Source of the DNA: Cyanobacteria bacterium UBA7753 | GTDB taxonomy: Bacteria > Cyanobacteriota > Vampirovibrionia > Gastranaerophilales > Gastranaerophilaceae | Direction: 5' to 3' | Length of the DNA stretch: 64,000 nt | NCBI GenBank assembly: GCA_002481545.1 | Contig: DLEF01000067.1 | Coordinates: 115,514 to 179,513 of the forward strand | Part shown: one piece after another, positions 37,509 through 44,619 of the stretch | Numbering within the stretch: position 1 is the stretch's first letter | How the letters are laid out: each line of letters opens with the position of its first letter | Notes under the pieces: generated by a model | What the model saw: the letters and a program-made list of their open reading frames with translations, nothing else | What the model was told of the DNA's origin: nothing | Database searches by the model: none | Translations under genes and position numbers: made by a program

Positions 37509-37531
37509 TCATTTCTACACTTCACAAATTA

Positions 37532-37996
37532 TCAGAACCTGTTCGGATCCCGATGTACACCGAAATTAAGGACATTCTTTACAAATGAGCCGACTGCATA
37601 AACTCCGAGAGCTCCGCCTGCAACCTTCGGTGCTACTTTGCCTTTAGTCGCAATGGCTGCAATCGATAATCCTATCGGAACTATGTCCTCAACCAGTGAT
37701 TTTGCAAAACCTTGGACATAACCTATTCCTTTGTTGATAAATCTTACATAATTATGTCTTACCTGCCATTGGAATATTTTGTCTTTTAGCTTTGAATTTA
37801 CTTTACTCGGCGTTGATAGCTTTCTTGAATTATCATACCAATAATCAAACGAATTTGTCTCGGCTTTTGTCGCTCTGACATCCGATTTGAATTTGCCCGT
37901 ATGGTTTGCATCAATTACGCACATTCCGAGCCCGGCGACACCTGCCGCCTTTATTCCGTATTTTAAAACTTTTGAACCTATTCCTGCTACACTCAT
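37532..37996 (-). CDS. Membrane-associated protein of unknown function
   Basis: A 154-residue protein with two hydrophobic stretches (about 8-28, GIKAAGVAGLGMCVI; and about 108-146, IVPIGLSIAAIATK and GGALGVYAVGSF) and a charged middle. It starts 15 bp after the upstream F-T-G gene on the same strand and is probably co-expressed with it. Function unknown. Its arrangement (hydrophobic N-terminus followed by FKSDVRATKAET) resembles the SDVKTAQFET part of the protein at 38764. Confidence 0.65.
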   Translation of the reverse strand: MSVAGIGSKVLKYGIKAAGVAGLGMCVIDANHTGKFKSDVRATKAETNSFDYWYDNSRKLSTPSKVNSKLKDKIFQWQVRHNYVRFINKGIGYVQGFAKSLVEDIVPIGLSIAAIATKGKVAPKVAGGALGVYAVGSFVKNVLNFGVHRDPNRF

Positions 37997-38011
37997 TTTT
38001 TGCCTTTTTTA

Positions 38012-38614
38012 TTATACAGGTACGTTTGCAACCTGTGTCTTTTCTTCCATATGAAGTTCTGCAGAATCTATATCTGCAAGTTGTCTGTCTATCAGTCTGT
38101 GTTGTTGAGGATTTGCTTTGAGTTCCTCTAATACCTTTTTGGTATTTTCGTCACCGCTTGCCATATTGGTTTTCAATAAGGTCAGCGCATAATCTCTTAC
38201 GTTTATATCATAAGGATTTAACAACATTTTATTTAACAGTGCATTCAATGCTTTATCATTGTGTCTTGTAGGATCTTCATTAAATAATCTTACAATAGTA
38301 CTTGCGCTGTCAACTCTTGAAGATGAATTGTCACTTTCGAGGTTCTTATCCAACGATTGTATTAAACCGTCAGTTAATTGTGTTACATGCTGTTTCTTAT
38401 AATCTCTTCCGAAATTATTCATGTAATACTGCGGTCCGTAATAACCGCCGTTTGGTCCTTGAAATCCGTTCGGACCTTGGTATGTAACCATGGATAGTTT
38501 ATCCAAGTATTCTTTACGTTCTTCCTTGGACAATTTAGATACATCAATATTATTGCAATAAATTGCTGTACCTGAATATGAACTTGGTGGAATGTTACCT
38601 GTAAAACTAACCAT
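38012..38614 (-). CDS. F-T-G motif protein with HEAT-like region
   Basis: A 200-residue protein beginning MVSFTGNIPPSSY, with the F-T-G motif at residues 4-6. A Gln/Gly/Tyr-rich middle (residues 46-70, YQGPNGFQGPNGGYYGPQYY) is followed by about 110 residues of helical HEAT-like sequence with VDSASTIVRLFNEDPTRHNDKALNALLNK. No signal peptide. An SD-like AAAGG precedes the start. The upstream region has AGACTTTATATACATG, similar to the 5' region of the EF-hand genes. Function unknown. Confidence 0.65.
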   Translation of the reverse strand: MVSFTGNIPPSSYSGTAIYCNNIDVSKLSKEERKEYLDKLSMVTYQGPNGFQGPNGGYYGPQYYMNNFGRDYKKQHVTQLTDGLIQSLDKNLESDNSSSRVDSASTIVRLFNEDPTRHNDKALNALLNKMLLNPYDINVRDYALTLLKTNMASGDENTKKVLEELKANPQQHRLIDRQLADIDSAELHMEEKTQVANVPV

Positions 38615-38763
38615 GTTTTCTAACCTTTCATGTATATAAAGTCTGATATTCCATGAAAATTGCTATATGTTTAAGAAATGTAAAATATTTTATTAATAGT
38701 AGCAAAAAAATTATTTATGAGGTTTAGAATAATATGTAAGAGTGTATAAGGAGTGTGGTACAT

Positions 38764-39687
38764 ATGACAATCAGCAGTATTCAATCTACAGACAGTATGA
38801 GAGCTTTCGTAGAAGCAAATCCTAATAAAGTGGCACATCGTTCTTATTTGAGAAATCAAGTTGAAAATAAGGACAAAAACAAAAAGTTTAATAAAGGCAT
38901 TAGTACTGCGATTAAATCATTACCAATCGTAGCTGCAGTTTCAACATTTGCTTTAACAAAAAGCGCAAAGTTGGCAGCCAAATCAGGTGCAGGTTGGGGA
39001 GTAGCAATTGCCGCACCGGTAGTGGTATCAGCAGTAAATTCGGCAGCAGTAAAATCAAGCCCGAAATTAAGAAAAGCTGAGAAGAAACACAGCGGTTTAA
39101 CTTTGGCGGGCTATATAGCAGCATCTTATGCAGCTATGGATGGCGGTATAAGAGGATTAAGCAAACTCGCTCAAAGCAAGACAGTTAAAAATGTAATGCA
39201 CTCTGTAGCTGACCGCGCAAATAACGCCGCAAAGAACATCAAAGCAAACGTAAAAGTTCTGGCAGCTGTTACAAATGCAGTTGCAAGTGCATCCGCTTTC
39301 GTTAAGAAAGTTACTCCGGATGCAGTCAAAAATCTTGCTAAAACTCCTACAGCTCAAAGCTTAATCGCAAGCGGTAAGAATATAGCTAAGAAAGGTTTGG
39401 CTAACGCTCCTGCTATCATAGGTATCGGTGCACTCGCTGCAATGGTTGGCAAAGCAGTTTCAGACGGTGCTAAATATTCAAAGATTAAATCTGATGTTAA
39501 AACAGCTCAATTTGAAACAGCAAAAGATTTAGTTAATATTTACGGCGACCAAAATGATCAACTGAAGGCTGAAAATGAAGACTTGAAGGCTCAATTGGCT
39601 GACGCAAATTCTGCAGAACCTGAATCTGATGTTGAACCTGACGTTGAGGTTGTTGCAGAACCTGATGACAACGAAGAAGATGCTTAA
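38764..39687 (+). CDS. Ala-rich hydrophobic protein with acidic tail
   Basis: A 307-residue protein. Several Ala/Val/Gly-rich segments (about 50-70, 75-95, 110-130, 215-232) could span or line a membrane, and the last 60 residues are coiled-coil (QNDQLKAENEDLKAQL) and acidic (EPDVEVVAEPDDNEEDA). The start ATG at 38764 has AAGGAG 11 nt upstream. I do not recognise the family; it shares the pattern 'hydrophobic, then SDVKTAQFET' with the gene at 37532. Followed by a strong terminator, so monocistronic. Confidence 0.65.
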   Translation: MTISSIQSTDSMRAFVEANPNKVAHRSYLRNQVENKDKNKKFNKGISTAIKSLPIVAAVSTFALTKSAKLAAKSGAGWGVAIAAPVVVSAVNSAAVKSSPKLRKAEKKHSGLTLAGYIAASYAAMDGGIRGLSKLAQSKTVKNVMHSVADRANNAAKNIKANVKVLAAVTNAVASASAFVKKVTPDAVKNLAKTPTAQSLIASGKNIAKKGLANAPAIIGIGALAAMVGKAVSDGAKYSKIKSDVKTAQFETAKDLVNIYGDQNDQLKAENEDLKAQLADANSAEPESDVEPDVEVVAEPDDNEEDA

Positions 39688-39707
39688 AATTAAGTAAAAT
39701 ATAAAGC

Positions 39708-39742
39708 AAAAAAAGAGATGATGAAAGTCATCTCTTTTTTTT
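39708..39742 (+). terminator. Intrinsic terminator
   Basis: AAAGAGATGA and TCATCTCTTT stem followed by Ts. Confidence 0.9.
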
Positions 39743-39770
39743 GTTCAAGACAAACATAAAATTGTACCAC

Positions 39771-39799
39771 TTGAAAAAGGTAACCTAATCAAGTATAAT
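39771..39799 (+). promoter_or_regulatory. Consensus promoter of the toxin-antitoxin operon
   Basis: TTGAAA, a 17-nt spacer and TATAAT at 39794-39799. The -10 ends only 10 nt before the toxin ATG at 39810, so the transcript leader is about 3-4 nt. Confidence 0.8.
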
Positions 39800-39809
39800 A
39801 TAAGTAGCA

Positions 39810-40142
39810 ATGGTAGATGTAAAAAAACAATTTATAGCAGAATTAACGCCGGAAGCAGAACAACAGCTTTTGCAGTTAGAACCGAAATTCAGAGTTAGAA
39901 TCGCTGAAGCGATTAAGACTTTTGAGTATATCGGACTCCACTATAAGAATCTAAATACTTTAAAAAACGGATTATATGAGATTAAACCAAGCGGAGTACG
40001 TGCATACTTTATGTATGATACGAAACGTAGAAGAATAATTATAATAGGCTTTATATGTTTAAAGAAAACACAGAAAGCTCCTGACCAATTTATGAGACAG
40101 GCAATAAAGAATATTGAAAAATACCTTAAGGAGGTAGAATAA
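39810..40142 (+). CDS. RelE/ParE (Gp49/HigB-like) family toxin
   Basis: A 110-residue toxin of the Gp49/HigB branch of the RelE superfamily, whose members cleave mRNA at the ribosome or block growth. The family core is GLYEIKPSGVRAYFMYD followed by IIIIGFICLKKTQKAP, which keeps the Lys-rich patch and the KKTQK-P signature. It is near-leaderless (the -10 lies 10 nt upstream and there is no SD). It overlaps the next gene by one base (TAATG), and the toxin is first in the operon as in higBA. Confidence 0.85.
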   Translation: MVDVKKQFIAELTPEAEQQLLQLEPKFRVRIAEAIKTFEYIGLHYKNLNTLKNGLYEIKPSGVRAYFMYDTKRRRIIIIGFICLKKTQKAPDQFMRQAIKNIEKYLKEVE

Positions 40143-40402
40143 TGGAAAAAAAGCTAAGAACAATAGATGAAGTCCTTGCTGACAGAACATTTTTTACAGA
40201 AAATCAGGCTCAAAAAATTGAAGAGAACTCCTTGAAGGAAGCTAAGAAATATTGGGGTGGTAAACGAAAAGGCGCAGGCAGAAAACCTAAAGGTGAACTT
40301 GCTTTAAACATTCAAATAAAGGTAAACTCTGTAGAGTTTGAATTTCTAAAATATGCAAGAGAAAACGGATTGAACCTTAAACAACTTATGCAAGATGGTT
40401 AA
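40142..40402 (+). CDS. Antitoxin-like protein with AT-hook and RHH-like region
   Basis: An 86-residue partner of the toxin gene. The N-terminal 40 residues are acidic/helical, then GGKRKGAGRKPKG forms a basic AT-hook-like stretch, and the end (LNIQIKVNSVEFEFLKYAR) resembles a ribbon-helix-helix strand and helix. HigB toxins normally pair with an XRE helix-turn-helix antitoxin; here no HTH is seen. A strong SD (AAGGAGG, 7 nt upstream of the ATG) contrasts with the toxin's lack of one. Likely neutralises and represses; this is inference from position and size. Confidence 0.65.
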   Translation: MEKKLRTIDEVLADRTFFTENQAQKIEENSLKEAKKYWGGKRKGAGRKPKGELALNIQIKVNSVEFEFLKYARENGLNLKQLMQDG

Positions 40403-40430
40403 TACAACAAAATTAGTTTCAAAAAGTAAA

Positions 40431-40462
40431 AAATTGTTTCAGATATATCTGGAACAATTTTT
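40431..40462 (+). terminator. Terminator of the toxin-antitoxin operon
   Basis: AAATTGTT and AACAATTT outer stem with CAGATATATCTG at the top, followed by TTT. Confidence 0.75.
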
Positions 40463-40486
40463 ACTGTTTACATAAAATAACAAAAA

Positions 40487-40594
40487 TCGGGATGACAAGA
40501 TTTGAACTTGCGATCTCTCGCATCGAAAAACGGTGCTACCTCTCAAAAACGATACTTAATCGTTTTTTCGGCAGAGTCAATCTGCGCTACATCC
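40487..40594 (-). pseudogene. Degenerate tRNA-Pro copy with a hairpin in the D-arm
   Basis: On the minus strand the T-arm and 3' acceptor (CAAGTTCAAATCTTGTCATCCCGA) are identical to the tRNA-Pro at 40651, but the 5' acceptor start is mutated (GAGGATG for CGGGATG) and the anticodon arm cannot pair. A 37-nt hairpin element is inserted in the D-loop. It is not expected to work as tRNA. Confidence 0.75.
40540..40576. repeat. Hairpin element copy A
   Basis: Plus strand: CTCT, then inner stem AAAACGAT / ATCGTTTT with loop ACTTA, an asymmetric CGGC bulge, then AGAG closing the outer stem. Lies in the D-loop of the degenerate tRNA. Confidence 0.75.
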
Positions 40595-40650
40595 TCAAAT
40601 CTTTATCCCTCTCTTTTTTACTCATCCAATATATCTATATACAACAAAAA

Positions 40651-40724
40651 TCGGGATGACAAGATTTGAACTTGCGACCCCCGCGACCCGAACACGGTGC
40701 GCTACCAAGCTGCGCTACATCCCG
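40651..40724 (-). tRNA. tRNA-Pro (anticodon CGG)
   Basis: A 74-nt cloverleaf read on the minus strand: 7-bp acceptor (CGGGATG / CATCCCG), D-arm with GCGC...GCGC-like pairing and GGTAGC loop, anticodon stem CCGTG/CGCGG with loop TTCGGGT (anticodon CGG), 5-nt variable region and T-arm with the TTCAAAT loop. No CCA is encoded. It lies inside the tandem array of related fragments. Confidence 0.93.
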
Positions 40725-40800
40725 ATTAATGTTAATATTAGACTATTTAATTTTCAATTTGTTTATCGGGAGCTTGCTTGGTAGCGACGCTACCTGCATC

Positions 40801-40838
40801 CTCCTTCATTTTTTAATACTTAATTAAAAAATGCGGAG
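40801..40838. repeat. Hairpin element copy B
   Basis: Outer stem CTCC/GGAG replaces CTCT/AGAG of the other copies and the inner stem is ATTTTTTAAT / ATTAAAAAAT around the loop ACTTA. Both changes keep base pairing, a sign of selection on structure. Confidence 0.8.
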
Positions 40839-40892
40839 TCCTTGCTACATCCCGATAATTGTTTTCAGAACGTAGCGCACCTACGGTGCTTC

Positions 40893-40929
40893 CTCTCGAA
40901 AATGATACTTAATCATTTTCTCGGCAGAG
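40893..40929. repeat. Hairpin element copy C
   Basis: CTCT/AGAG outer stem, inner stem GAAAATGAT / ATCATTTTC, loop ACTTA; follows a tRNA-Pro fragment. Confidence 0.75.
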
Positions 40930-41003
40930 TCAAGCTGGCTACATCCCGATTTTTATATATTAAATTTTCAATGATACTTCCCGCTTGCTTTCCAAGCTGC
41001 TAC

Positions 41004-41042
41004 CTCTCGTAAAATAATACTCAATTATTTTACTCGGCAGAG
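41004..41042. repeat. Hairpin element copy D
   Basis: CTCT/AGAG outer stem, inner stem GTAAAATAAT / ATTATTTTAC, loop ACTCA; closes against an ATCCCGAT tRNA-Pro fragment. Confidence 0.75.
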
Positions 41043-41108
41043 TATCCCGATTAATGTAATATATGAATATTAAATTTTCAATGTTTTAAAATTCTTATCT
41101 ATATTGTG

Positions 41109-41909
41109 TTACAGTCTGTTGATAATTTCAAGTACTAATTTTTTGAAATTACCTTTTGCTTTCTCTGCATTCTCAAGAACTTCTTCATGCGAAAGCCCTA
41201 CAGTACTGATACCCGCAGCAGAGTTACATATACAGCTTATACCCAATACCTTCATGCCCATCCAGCTTGCAACTATTGCCTCCGGTACCGTAGACATACC
41301 AACCGCATCAGCACCCAATGTTCTTACCATATTAACTTCGGCAGGTGTTTCATATGTCGGACCGGTGAGAGCGATGTAAACGCCCCTCTCTACAGGTATA
41401 TTCAGTTTCTCTGCACTCGTATATGCAATCTTTCTCAAACTCTTTGTGTAAACTTCACTCATATCAGGGAACCTTACGCCCAAGCTGTCATCATTAGGCC
41501 CAATCAAAGGATTTGTTCCCATAAAGTTTATATGGTCTTTTATTATCATCAATGATGAAGGTTTGAAATATGGGTTTACACCGCCTGCAGCGTTTGTCAA
41601 AATCAGGTTTTCAACCCCCAGTTTCTTCATAACCTTGATAGGATATGTAACCGTTGCCATTGAATGACCTTCGTAAAAATGAAATCTTCCTTGCATCATA
41701 ACGACCTTTTTACCGTTAATATCGGCAAAAACCAAGTTCCCGTTATGACCTGCAACTGTTGATACAGGAAAATCAGGAATATCTTTATAAGCAATCCTTA
41801 TATCCCCATACTCATCAGCTAATTCGCCAAGTCCTGAGCCTAATACAATACCAATCTCAGGTTTAAAATCTTTAATTTTATCTTTTATATAATCAATCGT
41901 TCTTTGCAT
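41109..41909 (-). CDS. punA: Purine nucleoside phosphorylase (family 2, PunA)
   Basis: A 266-residue enzyme (start 41909, with GGAG upstream) that splits purine nucleosides to base and ribose-1-phosphate. The family is recognised by GIVLGSGLGELADEY (phosphate site), the NAAGGVNPYF block, and ALTGPTYETPAEVNMVRTLG and ADAVGMSTVPEAIVA. Full length; the active-site residues Glu and Asn appear in the expected blocks. Nucleoside salvage. Confidence 0.95.
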   Translation of the reverse strand: MQRTIDYIKDKIKDFKPEIGIVLGSGLGELADEYGDIRIAYKDIPDFPVSTVAGHNGNLVFADINGKKVVMMQGRFHFYEGHSMATVTYPIKVMKKLGVENLILTNAAGGVNPYFKPSSLMIIKDHINFMGTNPLIGPNDDSLGVRFPDMSEVYTKSLRKIAYTSAEKLNIPVERGVYIALTGPTYETPAEVNMVRTLGADAVGMSTVPEAIVASWMGMKVLGISCICNSAAGISTVGLSHEEVLENAEKAKGNFKKLVLEIINRL

Positions 41910-41991
41910 AATAAACACTCCATTGCCATTATTTGTACGCACAAAAATAGGGCATAATCACATAACCGTGCCCTATTTTGTATAACTTTTA

Positions 41992-42240
41992 TTACCCTAC
42001 TAATTCGTTATCATCCGTTTCGGATGCTTTTACCATTATGGCATGCTCAACAGGGTTTTCTTTCTTAAATTGCTTGTCAGATCCGGCAAATTCTTCAAAA
42101 CCGAAATCTTCACGAGCTTTCTTTAATTGTGCTTCATCTACCAATTTTTTTGCGAGTTCTGCAATTTCATATACTAATTGATATCTGTTTTCACAATTAT
42201 CATTAAGTTCCCACGCAATTTTTACTATTTGATCCATCAT
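41992..42240 (-). CDS. rpoZ: RNA polymerase omega subunit
   Basis: An 82-residue protein that fits omega: NRYQLVYEIAELAKKLVDE for the conserved helix that wraps the beta' tail, and NPVEHAIMVKASE for the second part. The order and size suit a cyanobacterial-type omega, although sequence identity is low. The second Met (42237) is as likely a start. Not in an operon with gmk in this window. Confidence 0.75.
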   Translation of the reverse strand: MMDQIVKIAWELNDNCENRYQLVYEIAELAKKLVDEAQLKKAREDFGFEEFAGSDKQFKKENPVEHAIMVKASETDDNELVG

Positions 42241-42310
42241 AATATTATTTTTCCTTATTCCTTATTTAATTCTATAACAAGTTTAGTTTTTAATCAAGCA
42301 TGCTATACCG

Positions 42311-43522
42311 CTAAGGGTGTAACACAGCTATTATACTCTTGTCATTAAAGTATTTGTTTGCACATTCTTTGACCATTTCAGGAGTTACGGCACTAATCTT
42401 TTCGTGCATTGTATCGTAATACCCGAACGGTAAATCGTTTATTCCGTAATATGCCATAGATGTTGACTGTTGGAAATTAGTTTCAACTATAAACTGATGT
42501 TTTCCGTCAATGTTGTTCTTAGCGTTCTTGAGTTCTTCTTCGCTTACCAATTCCGCCTTAATCTTGTCAACTTCTTCCTTAAACCCTTTCAAGCAAGTCT
42601 CAATGTTAGATGGCTCGGTCGCAATATAGATACTGAACATAGCAGCCAATTCTCTAACCTCACATGATGTTCTGACCGTATAAGCCAACCCTTTCTTCTC
42701 TCTGAGTTCTCTGAATAATCTTGAAGATAACCCGCTTGCACCTAAAATGGTGTTTATGCAAAGCATAACAGGATAATCATCATCTTTGTATGTCGGCATT
42801 CTCCAACCTTGAAGAATTTGCGCTTGTTGCGCATCTTCTTTTACGACTTCAACCTTCTTTGCCTCTTCTAATGCAGGTACACTATATGTTTTCACCGCAT
42901 TTTTATTGTTTTCAAGAGAGCTGAAATATTGATTTAAAAGCTTTTCGACTTCACTATCTTCAATACTCCCGACAACCGCAATAACCTTTTTGCCTGTAGA
43001 AAGTATCTTTTTGTAAGAGTTTACGACATCGTCTTTTGTAATATTATCAAGACTGCTCAAAATGTTTGTATACGTATGACCGTAATACAAACCATCGTAT
43101 GCTGTTTTTATAAACGCATCGGAAACCTTTATTCTTGCAGAATCCAATTCCGCAACCAGTTCCCCTTTCATCTTTACTTTTTCTTTATCAAACTCCGCGA
43201 AAGTTGAGTCATTGACAATGTTTTCCAACAACTCTACAGCCTTCGGAAAATCTTCGTTCAAACACAACAGTCTGAATCTCAAATAATCCTGTTTCATATC
43301 AGTAATTATTTCAATCCCGTTTTCTTCCAATATTTTCGCAAGTTCTTCATTGTTGTATTTGTTTGTACCTTGCATTAAAAGCCTTGTCATCAACGAATAT
43401 ACACCCGCTAAACGTTCTTCATCGTTTATGGATACATTCATAGTGAGGGCTATTCTCGGCGTCTCGTTATTCTTTTTATATACCGCCCTTATACCGTTTT
43501 TTAATTCAAATTCTCTCATCAT
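42311..43522 (-). CDS. M16 insulinase-like protein lacking the zinc site
   Basis: A 403-residue M16 family protein. In place of the HxxEH zinc motif the helix reads YSLMTRLLMQGTN, so no His pair and no Glu are present; it is probably the non-catalytic partner of an M16 pair or an inactive homologue. The REKKGLAYTVRTS and SSRLF blocks of the family are intact. Two-domain arrangement is as usual for bacterial single-chain members (about 400 residues). A catalytic partner was not seen in the window. Start codon: two adjacent Met codons and no SD. Confidence 0.85.
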   Translation of the reverse strand: MMREFELKNGIRAVYKKNNETPRIALTMNVSINDEERLAGVYSLMTRLLMQGTNKYNNEELAKILEENGIEIITDMKQDYLRFRLLCLNEDFPKAVELLENIVNDSTFAEFDKEKVKMKGELVAELDSARIKVSDAFIKTAYDGLYYGHTYTNILSSLDNITKDDVVNSYKKILSTGKKVIAVVGSIEDSEVEKLLNQYFSSLENNKNAVKTYSVPALEEAKKVEVVKEDAQQAQILQGWRMPTYKDDDYPVMLCINTILGASGLSSRLFRELREKKGLAYTVRTSCEVRELAAMFSIYIATEPSNIETCLKGFKEEVDKIKAELVSEEELKNAKNNIDGKHQFIVETNFQQSTSMAYYGINDLPFGYYDTMHEKISAVTPEMVKECANKYFNDKSIIAVLHP

Positions 43523-43665
43523 ATATCTATTAAATCACAAATCTTGCTCATTGTAAATTAATGATATTTTATTCAACCATATTATTTTGCCTTAATAAAT
43601 AAAACAATCAAACTTTACAAAATATTTTTACCATTTAAAAATAATATTGGAGAAAGAATAAGAAA

Positions 43666-44508
43666 ATGGGCGAAATTTGGCTTTTAACATGGGTTACGGC
43701 ATTAGCAGGTATCGGTGGTACCGGCTTAGGCGGTGTTATAAGCGGATTATTCAAACGAGATTCTGCAAAGACCGCCAGTTTATTATTGAGTTTCGCAGGC
43801 GGAGTGATGATAGCAATTGTCTGTTTTGACCTTATTCAGAGTGCTATTGACACAGGTGTAAACATATTTATAATATCGTTGGCTATAATAACAGGTGTAC
43901 TGGTTGTTTATAGCCTTAATTTTTTAATAGATACAAAAACAACCTCCGAAGTCCCGCATACAAATAAAAAACGTCATCCGCATACCGCAGACAATATTGA
44001 TGAACTTATACACAGTGACCATTTATCGGTTCATATGCACCACCACGATACTAAAAGAGCACTGTTAGGTGCGGGTATAATAATGGCTTGCGCAATCGCT
44101 CTGCATAATCTTCCCGAAGGTATGACAATCGGTGCGTCTTTCGCTAATACAAAAGGACTTATGCAAGGCTCTGCTCTTGTGCTGTCAATATTGATAGGTT
44201 TGCATAATATCCCCGAAGGTATGGCAATAGCCGTCCCTCTGATAAACGGCGGTATAAAACGCAGATACGCTATCCTTATTACGGCAGTGAGCGGGTCTCC
44301 TACGATAATCGGTGCTTTATTAGGCTTCCTGCTCGGAAACATCGGAGCTTTGGGTTTGGCATTGAGTTTAGGTTTTGCAAGCGGGGCTATGTTGTATGTC
44401 GTATTTGGTGAAATTATCCCTCAATCTATCCTTATGTATCGCAGTAAATCCCCTGCATTCGCTGTTATATTCGGTATTCTTCTCGGACTTATTATTATTC
44501 ATGTATAA
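43666..44508 (+). CDS. ZIP-family metal transporter
   Basis: A 280-residue membrane protein with about eight transmembrane segments. Two ZIP signature helices are clear: HNLPEGMTIGASF and HNIPEGMAIAVPL, both providing metal ligands. A His-rich cytoplasmic loop (SVHMHHHD at residues about 123-130, and HPH earlier) binds metal. It takes up Zn2+, Fe2+ or Mn2+. SD GGAGAAAG upstream. Specific substrate unknown. Confidence 0.92.
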   Translation: MGEIWLLTWVTALAGIGGTGLGGVISGLFKRDSAKTASLLLSFAGGVMIAIVCFDLIQSAIDTGVNIFIISLAIITGVLVVYSLNFLIDTKTTSEVPHTNKKRHPHTADNIDELIHSDHLSVHMHHHDTKRALLGAGIIMACAIALHNLPEGMTIGASFANTKGLMQGSALVLSILIGLHNIPEGMAIAVPLINGGIKRRYAILITAVSGSPTIIGALLGFLLGNIGALGLALSLGFASGAMLYVVFGEIIPQSILMYRSKSPAFAVIFGILLGLIIIHV

Positions 44509-44564
44509 CGCGGATTATACTTTATTAACAATATGAATATTTGTTTTTATTAATACGTCCGTAT

Positions 44565-44587
44565 GTGACATAGTCACCTTTTATAAT
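44565..44587 (+). promoter_or_regulatory. Dyad GTGAC-ATA-GTCAC beside a TATAAT
   Basis: A 13-bp inverted repeat ends 4 nt before TATAAT (44582-44587), between the ZIP gene and the 251-residue gene. It occupies the -35/-10 spacer, as a repressor site would. Confidence 0.45.
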
Positions 44588-44619
44588 GATAATGTAAAAA
44601 TGTAAAAGGAGTAACAACT

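Larger units (their letters stand above)
40839..41100. repeat. Rest of the tRNA-Pro fragment array
   Basis: Truncated tRNA-Pro 5' parts (CTACATCCCGAT on plus, meaning ATCGGGATGTAG) recur at 40845-40856 and 40940-40951, with a shortened one at 41044-41051. An ATTAAATTTTCAATG-type sequence repeats at 40962-40973 and 41070-41083. No other gene is seen between 40402 and the punA stop at 41109. Confidence 0.6.

Noticed and set aside
40487..40594. A second functional tRNA-Pro gene
   Set aside because: The acceptor start and anticodon arm do not pair and the D-loop holds a 37-nt insert, so it is treated as a degenerate copy.
40487..41051. CRISPR array
   Set aside because: The repeats are long, irregularly spaced, and contain tRNA-Pro pieces and palindromes of differing sequence. 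There are no spacers of constant length and no cas genes.
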